In this document: piece by piece, positions 23,976 through 32,560 of the stretch
How positions within the stretch are numbered: the first letter of the stretch is position 1
How the letters are laid out: each line of letters starts with the position of its first letter
Source of the DNA: Hellea sp.
GTDB lineage: Bacteria; Pseudomonadota; Alphaproteobacteria; Caulobacterales; Maricaulaceae
Reading direction: 5' to 3'
DNA length: 36,870 nucleotides
NCBI GenBank assembly: GCA_020629135.1
Contig: JAHDDX010000023.1
Span: forward strand, 1 to 36,870
The notes under the pieces: generated by a model
The model's database searches: none
The model's input: the letters and a program-made list of their open reading frames with translations, nothing else
What the model was told of the DNA's origin: nothing
Position numbers and translations under genes: made by a program

Positions 23976-24719
23976 ATGCCGAATTACAAGCTGACAATTG
24001 AATATGACGGCGGGCCCTATAGCGGTTGGCAGTGGCAGGACCATGCGCCGAGCGTTCAAGGCGCCATTGAAGAAGCGATTGAAAAGCTCAACGGACAAGC
24101 CGCGAGCCTTTACGGTGCCGGGCGGACAGATGCCGGTGTCCATGCCTTGGGCCAGGTCGCCCATGTTATGCTGGGTAAAGACCTGCGTGCCGACAAGGTG
24201 CGGGACGCCCTGAATTATCACCTTGGCGATCATCCGATTTCGATCCTGGATGCCGAGAAAGTACCGGACGAATTTAATGCGCGGTTTGATGCGACCGAGC
24301 GTCAATATCTCTACCGTATGATTGACCGGCGGGCGCGGCTTGCCCTGGACCGCGGACGGGTCTGGCGTGTGCCCTATAAAATCGATGCGGAAGCCATGCA
24401 CTCGGCCGCGCAAAACCTGATCGGACAGCATGATTTCACCACTTTTCGTGCCAGTGAGTGTCAGGCCAAATCACCGGTGAAAACCCTGGATGAAATTACC
24501 GTGCTGCGCGCGGGGCCCGAACTGCATATTCATGTTCGAGCCCGGTCCTTCCTGCATAAACAAGTACGTTCTATCGTCGGAACCCTCAATGAGGTTGGTC
24601 GCGGCAATTGGGCGGTCCAAGATGTCAGTGATGTCCTTGAGGCCCGGGATCGCACGGCCTGTGGCCCGGTCGCCCCGCCCGACGGACTTTATCTGGTGAA
24701 GGTTATCTATCCGGATTAG
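23976..24719 (+). CDS. truA: tRNA pseudouridine(38-40) synthase TruA
   Basis: 247 aa. Begins [18 protein letters not shown]; the catalytic motif is [18 protein letters not shown] with the nucleophilic Asp at about residue 52. Later family segments are [19 protein letters not shown] and [13 protein letters not shown]. Length is normal. It makes pseudouridine in the tRNA anticodon arm. It ends 4 bases from the end of the oppositely oriented csaA gene. Confidence 0.97.
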   Translation: MPNYKLTIEYDGGPYSGWQWQDHAPSVQGAIEEAIEKLNGQAASLYGAGRTDAGVHALGQVAHVMLGKDLRADKVRDALNYHLGDHPISILDAEKVPDEFNARFDATERQYLYRMIDRRARLALDRGRVWRVPYKIDAEAMHSAAQNLIGQHDFTTFRASECQAKSPVKTLDEITVLRAGPELHIHVRARSFLHKQVRSIVGTLNEVGRGNWAVQDVSDVLEARDRTACGPVAPPDGLYLVKVIYPD

Positions 24720-24723
24720 GCCA

Positions 24724-25095
24724 CTAGGCCATGCGCGCGCCATTGGGCACCGGATGATCAATATTGATCAGCACGATATCCCCGTTTTCATTAGCAAAGC
24801 CGAGGGTCAGAACTTCGGACATAAAGGGTCCAATTTGACGTGGCGGGAAGTTGACGACAGCGGCAACCTGGCGTTCCATCAGATCGGATTTGGAATAGAG
24901 CGCCGTGATCTGAGCCGAGCTTTTTTTAATGCCAATCATCGGGCCGAAATCAATTTTCAATTTATAAGCCGGCTTGCGCGCTTCGGGGAAGTCCTTGACC
25001 TCCGTGATTGTACCAATGCGAATGTCGACCTTGAGAAAATCTTCGAAACTGATCTGATCAGCGCTCGGCGCATTGGGCGAAAAATCAACATGCAT
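24724..25095 (-). CDS. csaA: CsaA-like tRNA-binding domain protein
   Basis: 123 aa from the ATG at 25095, the normal length for CsaA, with GGAG upstream. A longer open frame exists, but its extension runs over the end of the preceding gene and has no family likeness. The protein is a single OB-fold tRNA_bind domain: FLKVDIRIGTITEVKDFPEARKPAYKLKIDFG, then SSAQIT, VVNFPPRQIGPFMSEVLTLGF and a closing DHPVPNGARMA. CsaA has been described as a secretion-related chaperone in Bacillus and binds tRNA-like surfaces; its role in alphaproteobacteria is not established. It starts two bases after the stop of the upstream membrane protein gene. Confidence 0.92.
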   Translation of the reverse strand: MHVDFSPNAPSADQISFEDFLKVDIRIGTITEVKDFPEARKPAYKLKIDFGPMIGIKKSSAQITALYSKSDLMERQVAAVVNFPPRQIGPFMSEVLTLGFANENGDIVLINIDHPVPNGARMA

Positions 25096-25097
25096 AT

Positions 25098-25664
25098 CTA
25101 GGCTCCAATCTGGGCCACACCGATGAGTAATATCGTCAGGCTCATGGCGGTTATGATACAGCCCGCCAGTATGGCCGCCCCCCATTCAAAGCCGGCTATT
25201 TTTTGCGCGAGCCGAATATCAATTGCGAGCGTCCCCAGATAAATAATCATCAATCCCCCATAGAGCAAGACAAACGGAACGACCCCGACAATAAACAGAC
25301 CGCTGAAAATCGCGGCCAGAAGCGCGGCATAAAACACGGACCAGTGCCGGGTAATCACCCAGGCCCGGAAGCTATCCATGCGGTCAAAGACGATGGATAA
25401 AATATAAGCGCAGACCACAAACATCAGGGCATAGAGCCCCAGGATCAAAAAGAACGGTGTGGTTGGATAAACAGGCGGGTTGCCGGACAGACTCGCAGAT
25501 TGCTGCTGAATTGCAATCGCGCAAACATAATAGCACGGCACAGACAGCAAAAGGGCTAGAAAGGACAATTTCAACCCTTTGCGGGACAAATCAAAATAAC
25601 CGGGCCAATCGCCTCGTCGTCCCAAAGCGCCTAAACTGCCGATGAGGTAATTCCACAAATTCAT
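25098..25664 (-). CDS. Hypothetical inner-membrane protein between dapE and csaA
   Basis: 188 aa with about four to five hydrophobic segments (about 33-52, 71-96, 107-130, 130-150 and 160-185). Charged residues between segments 2 and 3 (DRMDSFRAW) suggest a cytoplasmic loop. I recognise no domain or catalytic motif. Its start overlaps the dapE stop by four bases, and its stop is two bases before csaA, so the three genes form one operon. The coupling suggests co-expression but does not show function. Confidence 0.75.
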   Translation of the reverse strand: MNLWNYLIGSLGALGRRGDWPGYFDLSRKGLKLSFLALLLSVPCYYVCAIAIQQQSASLSGNPPVYPTTPFFLILGLYALMFVVCAYILSIVFDRMDSFRAWVITRHWSVFYAALLAAIFSGLFIVGVVPFVLLYGGLMIIYLGTLAIDIRLAQKIAGFEWGAAILAGCIITAMSLTILLIGVAQIGA

Positions 25665-26824
25665 GAGAAATACCGTTTCAGCATGTCGGTATATATATCG
25701 GTCAGGGTCACAATATCGGCGACATCCACCCGCTCATTGACCTGATGTATGGTCGCGCCGACAAGACCGAATTCGATCACGGGCGCGTAATGCGTGATAT
25801 AGCGTGCATCAGACGTCCCACCCGACGTCGACAATTCGGGTCGGCGGCCGGTCACCGTTTCGATCGCATCCTGAACCAAGCCCACAAAGGCGCAGGGCGT
25901 CGTCAAAAAAGCTTCGCCGGTGACCCGAAGGTCGGCCTGTATTTTACCGTCAAAGCCTTTCTGTACCTCGGCGACTTCGCGGTTGATCCAGTCCTTAAGC
26001 GCCTGGCCGCGATGTTCGGTATTAAAGCGGATATTAAATTGGGCCTTGGCCGTTTCTGGAATAACATTATGGGCCGGATTACCGACATCCACAGAAGTAA
26101 TCTCAAGATTGGATGGCTGGAAAAATTCATTGCCGTCATCCAGATGTCTTGCCCGCAGGCGCGATAAAAGATCCAGAAGCGGCGGCACTGGATTTTGTGC
26201 CCGGTGCGGATAAGCAACATGCCCTTGATGTCCCTGGACGGTAATCTTGGCATTTAACGATCCACGTCGCCCATTTTTGATCATATCGCCAAGGGCGTCC
26301 GGATTGGTCGGTTCGCCAACCAGACAATGAGTAATTTCCTCGCCGTCTTCGGCAATGGCCTGCAATAGCTTATCCGTACCATTAACCGCCGGACCTTCTT
26401 CGTCACCCGTGATCAGAAAGCTGACCGAGCCACCCGGCGTCCATCCTTCGGCCATTAAATTAGTTAGCGCCCCGATAAAGGCCGCAATCGCCCCTTTCAT
26501 GTCTGCGGCTCCGCGTCCCCAAAGCTGCCCGTCTTTGATCTGAGCTTCAAATGGAGCATTATCCCATTTTGCCTGATCCCCGACCGGCACGACATCCGTA
26601 TGTCCGGCAAAACAGAAATTCGGTGCCTGATCGCCGAACCGGGCATAAAGGTTATCGACGCGGTCTGCACCCTCGCCAAAAGGATAGCGACGACAATCAA
26701 AACCGAGACGGGTCAAATGGGCTTCCAGCACACCCAAGGCCCCAGCATCTGCCGGCGTAATGGATGGGCAACGGATCAGATCCTGCGCAAACTCTACCGG
26801 GTCGATTTTTGCGATTAAACTCAT
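25661..26824 (-). CDS. dapE: Succinyl-diaminopimelate desuccinylase
   Basis: 387 aa from ATG 26824, the family's usual length. A 20-residue upstream extension, from 26884, has no likeness to DapE. M20 di-zinc peptidase family: FAGHTDVVPVGD (first metal His and catalytic Asp region), WGRGAADMKGAI (bridging Asp), TGDEEGPAVNGT (catalytic and metal-binding Glu pair), LVGEPT, and near the end STSGGTSDARYI. It makes L,L-diaminopimelate and succinate in the lysine/peptidoglycan pathway, the step after DapC following DapD, whose gene lies close by. Confidence 0.96.
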   Translation of the reverse strand: MSLIAKIDPVEFAQDLIRCPSITPADAGALGVLEAHLTRLGFDCRRYPFGEGADRVDNLYARFGDQAPNFCFAGHTDVVPVGDQAKWDNAPFEAQIKDGQLWGRGAADMKGAIAAFIGALTNLMAEGWTPGGSVSFLITGDEEGPAVNGTDKLLQAIAEDGEEITHCLVGEPTNPDALGDMIKNGRRGSLNAKITVQGHQGHVAYPHRAQNPVPPLLDLLSRLRARHLDDGNEFFQPSNLEITSVDVGNPAHNVIPETAKAQFNIRFNTEHRGQALKDWINREVAEVQKGFDGKIQADLRVTGEAFLTTPCAFVGLVQDAIETVTGRRPELSTSGGTSDARYITHYAPVIEFGLVGATIHQVNERVDVADIVTLTDIYTDMLKRYFS

Positions 26825-26870
26825 CCTGTGCTTAAAGCGGGGACGCCTTAAAAAAGCAAGGAAAAGCGCT

Positions 26871-27335
26871 ATGCCGAAAATCAATCTGTCTACCGCGCCG
26901 CTAAAAACCGGAACCGGCTATCCGGCACCTTATGATAAACCCTGCTTGACCCGGCACACGACTTATATCGGAGATGCAGGTGGGCTGACGCAATTTGGTG
27001 CCAATATGATTACTTTGCCGCCCGGCGTCTGGGCCTCGCAGCGCCATTGGCACTCTCATGAAGATGAGCTTGTTTATATTGTTTCCGGGACGCCGACCTT
27101 TATTGATGATGACGGTGAGCAATTATTGGCGCCCGGCGATTTCACCGCGCATCCGGCTGGGGACGGCAATGGTCATCATATGATCAATAAGACCGATAAA
27201 GATGTCGTGTTTTTGGTCATCGGGACACGTAACCCCGCTGAAGATAATTGTTATTATCCGGAGGTGGACCTTCGTGTGTCACCCAACGGAACATCGACAC
27301 GTAACTTTACCAAAAAGGACGGATCCGCGTTTTAA
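26871..27335 (+). CDS. Single-domain cupin protein
   Basis: 154 aa from the ATG at 26871, preceded by AAGGAAAA; a longer frame upstream overlaps dapE and is not credible. The cupin motif 1 is complete: [15 protein letters not shown] with the two His and the Glu as metal ligands, followed by [18 protein letters not shown] as motif 2. [21 protein letters not shown] is typical of the small cupins annotated as sugar- or transcription-related. No substrate can be read. Its stop overlaps that of dapD on the other strand (shared TTAA). Confidence 0.9.
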   Translation: MPKINLSTAPLKTGTGYPAPYDKPCLTRHTTYIGDAGGLTQFGANMITLPPGVWASQRHWHSHEDELVYIVSGTPTFIDDDGEQLLAPGDFTAHPAGDGNGHHMINKTDKDVVFLVIGTRNPAEDNCYYPEVDLRVSPNGTSTRNFTKKDGSAF

Positions 27336-28162
27336 TCCCGGAGCAGTTCGTTCACGCCGGTCTTTTCCCGCGTACGCGCATCAACGGTTTTAACGATCAC
27401 GGCACAGGCGAGGCTATGTGAGCCGTCTTTAGCGGGTAGTGAGCCCGGCACGACAACCGAATAGGCCGGGACTTCGCCATAAGTAATCTCGCCCGTCTGA
27501 CGGTTATAAATCTTGGTCGACTTTGAAATAAACACACCCATAGCCAGAACTGACCCTTCGCGGACAATCACGCCTTCAACCACTTCAGATCGCGCGCCAA
27601 TAAAACAATTATCTTCGATAATTGTGGGATTGGCCTGCAAAGGCTCAAGCACACCGCCAATTCCGGTCCCGGCAGAAATGTGGCAATTCTTACCGACCTG
27701 GGCACATGAACCAACCGATCCCCAAGTATCAATCATAGTGCCTTCGCCCACATAGGCCCCGATATTGACAAAACTTGGCATTAAAACGGCCCCAGGCGCT
27801 ACATAGGCGCCTTTTCGAACGACGCTGGTTGGCACGGCCCGAAATCCGGCAGCGCGGAACTCCGCTTCGCCCCAGCCTTCAAATTTACTGTCGACCTTAT
27901 CCCACCAATTGCTGTTCTGCGGCCCGCCCGACATCAGCCCCATATCATTTAGACGAAATCCAAGCAGAACCGCCTTTTTCACCCATTGATGGACAATCCA
28001 GTCCGCCCCGTCTTCTTTGGATGCGGTACGCAATTCACCCTTATCGAGTTTGGCAATCACGGTTTCAACGGCGTCGCGAATTTCGCCCTGTGTATTTACG
28101 CTGAGCTCGGCCCGGTTCTCCCAGGCAGTTTCGATAGTATTGGCAAGATCCGTATATGACAT
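27332..28162 (-). CDS. dapD: 2,3,4,5-tetrahydropyridine-2,6-dicarboxylate N-succinyltransferase
   Basis: 276 aa, full length. After an alpha-helical N-terminal domain, a left-handed beta helix of hexapeptide repeats runs from about residue 115 to 215 ([21 protein letters not shown], then [15 protein letters not shown] and [11 protein letters not shown]). It catalyses the succinylation step of lysine/diaminopimelate synthesis. A good ribosome binding site (AAGGA) precedes the ATG at 28162. Downstream it converges on the cupin gene, the two stop codons sharing bases. Confidence 0.97.
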   Translation of the reverse strand: MSYTDLANTIETAWENRAELSVNTQGEIRDAVETVIAKLDKGELRTASKEDGADWIVHQWVKKAVLLGFRLNDMGLMSGGPQNSNWWDKVDSKFEGWGEAEFRAAGFRAVPTSVVRKGAYVAPGAVLMPSFVNIGAYVGEGTMIDTWGSVGSCAQVGKNCHISAGTGIGGVLEPLQANPTIIEDNCFIGARSEVVEGVIVREGSVLAMGVFISKSTKIYNRQTGEITYGEVPAYSVVVPGSLPAKDGSHSLACAVIVKTVDARTREKTGVNELLRD

Positions 28163-28227
28163 GGGGTATCCTTAAATTGACGCGCGGAACATAAGGAGGC
28201 GGCAATAAGAGTCAATTCCGCAAATAA

Positions 28228-28253
28228 AAAACCCTCCTAAACAGGAGGGTTTT
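28228..28253 (-). terminator. Intrinsic terminator downstream of the peroxiredoxin-like gene
   Basis: A perfect 11-base stem (AAAACCCTCCT at 28228-28238 with AGGAGGGTTTT at 28243-28253) and a 4-base AAAC loop. On the minus strand it is followed by a T-rich run, TTTTTTATTT in context, as expected for termination of the gene ending at 28273. It separates that unit from dapD. Confidence 0.92.
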
Positions 28254-28272
28254 CCAAACTATTTTAATTGCC

Positions 28273-28908
28273 TTAAGAGCCGTATTTGACCGAACATCCA
28301 TAAGGGGCTGTTTCGCCAACAGCCACTGCCTCACCGGCTTTAACTGCCGCAAGAGCCTCTGTGACATAATTGCGAGCGCCTTCAATCGTTTTGGGCGAGC
28401 TTGAGCGATTATCATCAATGGCCCCCTGATAAACCAGGGTTTGATCCGCATTGATTACATACATATGCGGCGTGGTCTTTGCGCTGAACGCCCGGCCTGC
28501 AGTACCATCTTCATCTAAAAGGACGGCGGCGGGCACGGCGCCGCGCTCAACAGAAAGCTGGTTGGCTTTGGCCGCGGTGACGTGACCCTGCTTCCCTGGG
28601 GCCGATGAAATCACGGACAACCAGACAACATCGTCATCTGCGGCCGCTTTTTGCAGGTTTTGCATATTCCCGCCGTCAAATTCGGTATTGTAGTGTTTTT
28701 TGACATAGGGGCATTTGTGGTTCGTCCATTCCAACACCACAGTTTTCCCGGCAAAGTCAGACAGATTATGGGTTACACCATTTGTGTCTGTGACGGTCAT
28801 ATCAGAAACCGTCGAACCCGTAGCCATTTTGGCCATGGCCGGCGCGCTTGTTCCAAATAAAGCCAAAGCCGCACTGGCTGCTAAAATCTGGCGAATTGAT
28901 AAAGTCAT
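28273..28908 (-). CDS. Periplasmic peroxiredoxin/redoxin-like protein (PprX-like)
   Basis: 211 aa with a signal peptide cleaved after APAMA (residue 26). The thioredoxin-fold AhpC/TSA-like domain has WTNHKCPYVKKHY with a single conserved Cys66, a later TTPHMYVIN with the cis-Pro, and a second cysteine near the C terminus (YGCSVKY, Cys205). The CP(Y/F)VKKHY pattern marks a family often found as a reduced-cysteine periplasmic protein. A Caulobacter relative class (PprX) is described as a cell-envelope peroxiredoxin reduced by ScsB; that likeness fits the ScsB-type gene just upstream. Whether it reduces peroxide is not shown by sequence. GAGGAG precedes the start. Confidence 0.85.
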   Translation of the reverse strand: MTLSIRQILAASAALALFGTSAPAMAKMATGSTVSDMTVTDTNGVTHNLSDFAGKTVVLEWTNHKCPYVKKHYNTEFDGGNMQNLQKAAADDDVVWLSVISSAPGKQGHVTAAKANQLSVERGAVPAAVLLDEDGTAGRAFSAKTTPHMYVINADQTLVYQGAIDDNRSSSPKTIEGARNYVTEALAAVKAGEAVAVGETAPYGCSVKYGS

Positions 28909-28932
28909 GGATATCTCCTCTTTTTCCCGATT

Positions 28933-31029
28933 TTACGGGCGTGATTGGGTTTTTGAAACCCCCTCCAGCCGTTTGATTAGCATATCCTTCTTCAAAATCT
29001 GAGGAAGAATGTCAGCACTCACATCATTGTGACCCGGTGGATATAATAAATAAAGCGGCACGCCCGCCCGTCCATAGCGCTCAAGCTCACGGGCAATCTC
29101 ATCATTTTGATTGGTCCAGTCCGCCACGACAAAAGCTGTATTCGTTTCGATAAAGGCTTGTTTGACCTCGTCCGTGTCCAGCACTAACTGTTCGTTATAT
29201 TTACAGGTCACACACCAGGCCGCCGTAAAATCCACAAAAACAGCCTGTCCTTCGGCGCGTAGCTCGGAGACTTTTTCAGGAGACCAGTCAATGCCTTTTA
29301 CTTCAATTTCTTGATGTATTGATTTCAAGCTTAAGGGCATAGCGACCGCGCATAAAACCGCAATCGCTCCGATAAATTTGGATAAGTTCCCCTTGCGCTT
29401 GAACAGCCAAATTGCGAAGGCCAATAACAGCATTGATGACAGAACGACAAGCACCCCATGGCTGCCGGCTTGAAAACTCGAGACCCAAACCAGCCAAATA
29501 GCTGCCCCGAACATAGGAAAGGCCAAAAACTCTTTAAACCGCACCATCCATGGACCTGGTTTGGGCAGACGTTGCATCAGACCCGGTACATAGGCGATCA
29601 GCAAAAACGGCAAGGCAAATCCAATGCCCAGCGCCATAAAGACTGCAAAGGTCGATATAGCGGGCGCGGCTAGGGCATAACCAATCGCGCCAGCCATAAA
29701 GGGCGCGGTACAGGGTGTGGCGACAATCACCGCGAGCACACCCGTGAAGAACGACGCCGCCCAGCCTTTGTTTTGTGTCAGGCTCTGGCCTGTGCTTTGC
29801 AAGCCGGTGCCGATTTCAAAAACGCCTAATAAGTTCAGGCCAATGACAAATAACAGCAGAGCCAATCCGGCCACGAGTCGAGGCGATTGTAATTGAAATC
29901 CCCAACCCAGTTCCGCACCGCCAGCTTTCAGACCTAATAATACCGCAGTTAACGCCAGGAAGGTTGCTAGAACACCCAGCGTGTAAAGCCAGGCTTCGCG
30001 TCGCACTTTGGCCCGTTCACCATGGGCTGATTTGGCGATATTCAGGGCTTTGATTGAAATCACAGGAAAGACACAGGGCATCAGGTTTAAAATCAGACCC
30101 CCAATAAGCGCACTGATTATTGCGCCGAGCAATCCAATGGAAGGTCCAGAACCTGCCGTGCCTGCGGATAGTGGGCTCAGCCCGATGTCCGGCAAGTCTC
30201 CGACATCAATAGAAATTTCGCCGCCGCGCTCTTTACCACCGCGCATAAAGCGGACCACGCCATCCGCATTCATGGGAACGCCGCTCTCCCAGTCAAATCC
30301 GGGGGTCAGGGCAATGCGAAATCCGTTATCGCCAATATCCAAGTGTTGCGGTGCACTGTGATCGATAACGCCTTGTTCAAAAGGAAAATAATAGGCGTTG
30401 TCATACCCGGCATCTTGCAGGCCGGAAACGTGTAATACAATTTTGTCTCCCTGGCGGGATATGCCGGCCTGAGCGGCTTCAGGCGTTGGAGCATCTCCCA
30501 ATGCTGAGTTAATCGCATCGTTCCAGCGTGTATCGACAACCGGATCACCGACTTCAATATCAATGGCAAGCTCGGTGCTTTCGGGAATACAAATGTCTTT
30601 GCAGACCAGATAATAAATATCGGCATCGATCTGCAAAATATCTCCGGGCCTTGCCTTTTCTGAGACCGTAAACTCAACAGGAAAAAACGGGACATCCTCA
30701 AAGCCGTAATTAATGATCGGGCCCGTCGGAATAGGCTTGGGCAATGGCCAGACAATATCCTTATGGGTAACAATATCCGGCACACTCCACGTGATCTGAA
30801 CCGGTTCACCACTATCCCCCGGATTGCGCCAATATGTATGCCATTCCAGATCCAAAACCGTGCGTAACGCAATATGAAAACTGTCGCCGGGCGCGACGCG
30901 GTCATGAGAGCTCACCAATTGCGCGTTAACTTTGCCAGTATCAACCAGCTCTGTTTCCGCTGCCCAGGCATTCGCCCCGAGAAACAATATTAAAAGGCTG
31001 ATGATCCAATGACGCACACATCTCTCCAT
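28933..31029 (-). CDS. scsB: ScsB/DsbD-type transmembrane thiol-disulfide electron transporter
   Basis: 698 aa from the ATG at 31029. A start at 31080 would add 17 residues in front of an obvious signal peptide (MERCVRHWIISLLILFLGANAWA) and has no ribosome binding site, whereas GGAGCGGA precedes 31029. The N-terminal periplasmic domain (about 25-285) carries VCKDICIP near 141. A CcdA/DsbD-like membrane core of about eight segments (290-560) carries LMPCVFPVI near 315 and ATPCTAPFMAG near 433. The C-terminal periplasmic thioredoxin domain has AAWCVTCKYNE near 600. All three cysteine pairs for passing electrons from cytoplasmic thioredoxin to the periplasm are present. The downstream redoxin, 24 bases away, is the likely partner. 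The large N-terminal domain fits ScsB better than classical DsbD. Confidence 0.9.
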   Translation of the reverse strand: MERCVRHWIISLLILFLGANAWAAETELVDTGKVNAQLVSSHDRVAPGDSFHIALRTVLDLEWHTYWRNPGDSGEPVQITWSVPDIVTHKDIVWPLPKPIPTGPIINYGFEDVPFFPVEFTVSEKARPGDILQIDADIYYLVCKDICIPESTELAIDIEVGDPVVDTRWNDAINSALGDAPTPEAAQAGISRQGDKIVLHVSGLQDAGYDNAYYFPFEQGVIDHSAPQHLDIGDNGFRIALTPGFDWESGVPMNADGVVRFMRGGKERGGEISIDVGDLPDIGLSPLSAGTAGSGPSIGLLGAIISALIGGLILNLMPCVFPVISIKALNIAKSAHGERAKVRREAWLYTLGVLATFLALTAVLLGLKAGGAELGWGFQLQSPRLVAGLALLLFVIGLNLLGVFEIGTGLQSTGQSLTQNKGWAASFFTGVLAVIVATPCTAPFMAGAIGYALAAPAISTFAVFMALGIGFALPFLLIAYVPGLMQRLPKPGPWMVRFKEFLAFPMFGAAIWLVWVSSFQAGSHGVLVVLSSMLLLAFAIWLFKRKGNLSKFIGAIAVLCAVAMPLSLKSIHQEIEVKGIDWSPEKVSELRAEGQAVFVDFTAAWCVTCKYNEQLVLDTDEVKQAFIETNTAFVVADWTNQNDEIARELERYGRAGVPLYLLYPPGHNDVSADILPQILKKDMLIKRLEGVSKTQSRP

Positions 31030-31102
31030 TTGTTCCGCTCCATACAGGACAGAGCTTAACAATCCTATGCTCGATTTCATAAGATCACGTAGATTTGACC
31101 CA

Positions 31103-31129
31103 AGAAAAAACCCGGCACGCTGGCCGGGT
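31103..31129 (-). terminator. Intrinsic terminator downstream of the sapC-family gene
   Basis: A 7-base GC-rich stem, ACCCGGC at 31110-31116 with GCCGGGT at 31123-31129, and a 6-base loop. On the minus strand it is followed by TTTTTTCTTG. It sits 22 bases past the stop of the SapC-family gene and upstream of scsB, so it ends the first unit and insulates the second. Confidence 0.88.
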
Positions 31130-31151
31130 CTTAATCCATTATTTGATCGGA

Positions 31152-31934
31152 CTAGTTTGCCGAAGCACGACGCAGGGTCATGTTCACCAGACGCTGCCAG
31201 TTTCCCAACGAGATCATATGGGCGTGGGCGACGGCCATATAACCATTATCCGTAAATTCCTTTAGGGTTTTATTGTCGAGCGCGCGAAGCTTGTCTTCGG
31301 TGATCGCGAAATAGTCGGCAATCTTCTGACGTTCCGCCGGAGACCCGTCAGCATTTTGTCCCTGGAAATGCATTTCTTTGGATTCGAACAGGTCGAGCGC
31401 TTTAAACCGCTCTACCATAATCTGAGTGGCCTGACGGTCACGTTCGAAATTCTGCAGGAACTGAAAGGCTTCTTTGGTAAATTCAGATGTATCATCTTTT
31501 TCGAAGAAATTGCGCTCGGGCTTCTTGTTCGTCACACATTCCGCGTCTTCATCGACACAGACGACAAAACGGTCATTGGCTTTGTCATTCGCGAGAACAA
31601 ATGGATAGCGGCGTGCAAATGCCGGCATGTAGAAATCCTGGGCAAACTGGCCATCTGTTACGAACAGGTTTTCACCGGCGCGAATACCCATAACGGCCAA
31701 AGGCGTTTTTTCGTCGCCTGCAAAAATAACCGGAAAGGATGCGGCGGCAGATCCAAATTCAGGAGCCGTAATTGGTACGAAATGCTGCTCTTGCATAAAC
31801 TCGAATGGTTTCGCGACCTGTTTTACACCAAATTTACCGTGCTTGTCTTTGGCGAGCGGTTGCGGGTTTTTGTAAAACATGACGTTTCCATCAACAGAAA
31901 CCTGATTGTCTTCTTTTTTAGGGGCTTTTGCCAT
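31152..31934 (-). CDS. SapC family protein
   Basis: 260 aa, no signal peptide. Matches the SapC (PF07277) pattern: an early HFVPITAPEFGSAAASFPVIFAG-type segment followed by LAVMGIRAGENLFVTDGQF, YMPAFARRYPFVLAN, then CVDEDAECV and the helical C terminus with FLQNFERDRQAT and LVNMTLRRAS. The family is named from an S-layer-associated gene of Campylobacter, but its biochemical role is unsettled. In proteobacteria it often sits near TonB receptors or tryptophan halogenase-like genes; none is visible here. AGAGGA gives a strong ribosome binding site, and a terminator follows. It is divergent from the Fur-family gene across 175 bases. Confidence 0.9.
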   Translation of the reverse strand: MAKAPKKEDNQVSVDGNVMFYKNPQPLAKDKHGKFGVKQVAKPFEFMQEQHFVPITAPEFGSAAASFPVIFAGDEKTPLAVMGIRAGENLFVTDGQFAQDFYMPAFARRYPFVLANDKANDRFVVCVDEDAECVTNKKPERNFFEKDDTSEFTKEAFQFLQNFERDRQATQIMVERFKALDLFESKEMHFQGQNADGSPAERQKIADYFAITEDKLRALDNKTLKEFTDNGYMAVAHAHMISLGNWQRLVNMTLRRASAN

Positions 31935-32109
31935 TTTATCCTCTTTTTCATCGTTTAGGCGTCATACGCGCTTAAAATCTGCACGCTCCTAGCGAAAAAA
32001 GACGCGAGCTTCAACGAAAGAATCGCCCGGCGCGCATGGAAATTTCTGCTCTCTCACTGGACGATGCCGTAAACAATCGTATAGCCTATGTAAAAACAGA
32101 GACGATGTT

Positions 32110-32550
32110 ATGGCAGAAAGATTACTCCGACGCGAAATAGACGCCCGGCTCGAACACGCGCGCAAGGTTTGCGAATCTGCGGAAGAGCGTTTTACGCCTT
32201 TACGTGCGCATATTTTTGAACTGTTGATTGAAGAAGGCGGCCCGGTAAAAGCCTATGATCTTTTGGAAAAATTGCGTCCGGAACGCGGCTCTCCCAAACC
32301 GCCAACCGTGTACCGCGCTCTGGACTTTTTTACGCGCCTGGGCCTGATACACCGGGTTGAAGCCCTGAACGCTTATATACCGTGTGATCATGTCCATGAC
32401 GGCCATGCGGCCGAATTTTTTATCTGCGAGATCTGTCAAAGCGTTGAAGAGCGTCATGCTCATGATCATGTCGAATGTGTGCCCGACGGATTTAACATTT
32501 CGCGAAGTGTCATCGAGCATTATGGCCGCTGCGCAAAATGTGCCGCTTAG
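32110..32550 (+). CDS. Fur-family transcriptional regulator (probably Zur-like)
   Basis: 146 aa. The N-terminal winged helix has RFTPLRAHIFELLIEEGGPVKAYDLLEKL, then PPTVYRALDFFTRLGLIHRVEALNAYIPC, which is the Fur pattern. The C-terminal dimerisation part carries the paired cysteines CEIC and CAKC of the structural zinc site, plus His-rich HVHDGHAAE and EERHAHDHVE segments. The spacing suits Zur or Fur-like repressors sensing zinc or iron; Zur is my preference from the ALNAYIPC.HVHDGH segment, but this is not decisive. No clear operator is visible in the upstream 175 bases. A possible target would be the gene it overlaps in operon. Confidence 0.85.
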   Translation: MAERLLRREIDARLEHARKVCESAEERFTPLRAHIFELLIEEGGPVKAYDLLEKLRPERGSPKPPTVYRALDFFTRLGLIHRVEALNAYIPCDHVHDGHAAEFFICEICQSVEERHAHDHVECVPDGFNISRSVIEHYGRCAKCAA

Positions 32551-32560
32551 CTGAACTTAA

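Noticed and set aside
24720..24740. GGCCACTAGGCC palindrome between truA and csaA as a terminator
   Set aside because: Too short a stem and no T tract on either strand.
25096..25185. 30-residue N-terminal extension of CsaA from an upstream start
   Set aside because: It overlaps the end of the preceding membrane protein gene, has no family likeness, and the ATG at 25095 has a GGAG site and gives the standard length.
30306..30905. 199-codon frame on the minus strand inside scsB
   Set aside because: Alternate frame of the transporter's periplasmic domain, with no family likeness; scsB is intact in the main frame.
31356..31958. 200-codon open frame on the plus strand across the SapC gene
   Set aside because: It is fully antisense to a well-supported SapC-family gene, its predicted protein has no domain, and it has no credible ribosome binding site.
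31935..32109. Fur or Zur operator in the divergent SapC/Fur-family spacer
   Set aside because: I looked for a 19-21-base AT-rich palindrome and found none better than chance, so no operator is called.
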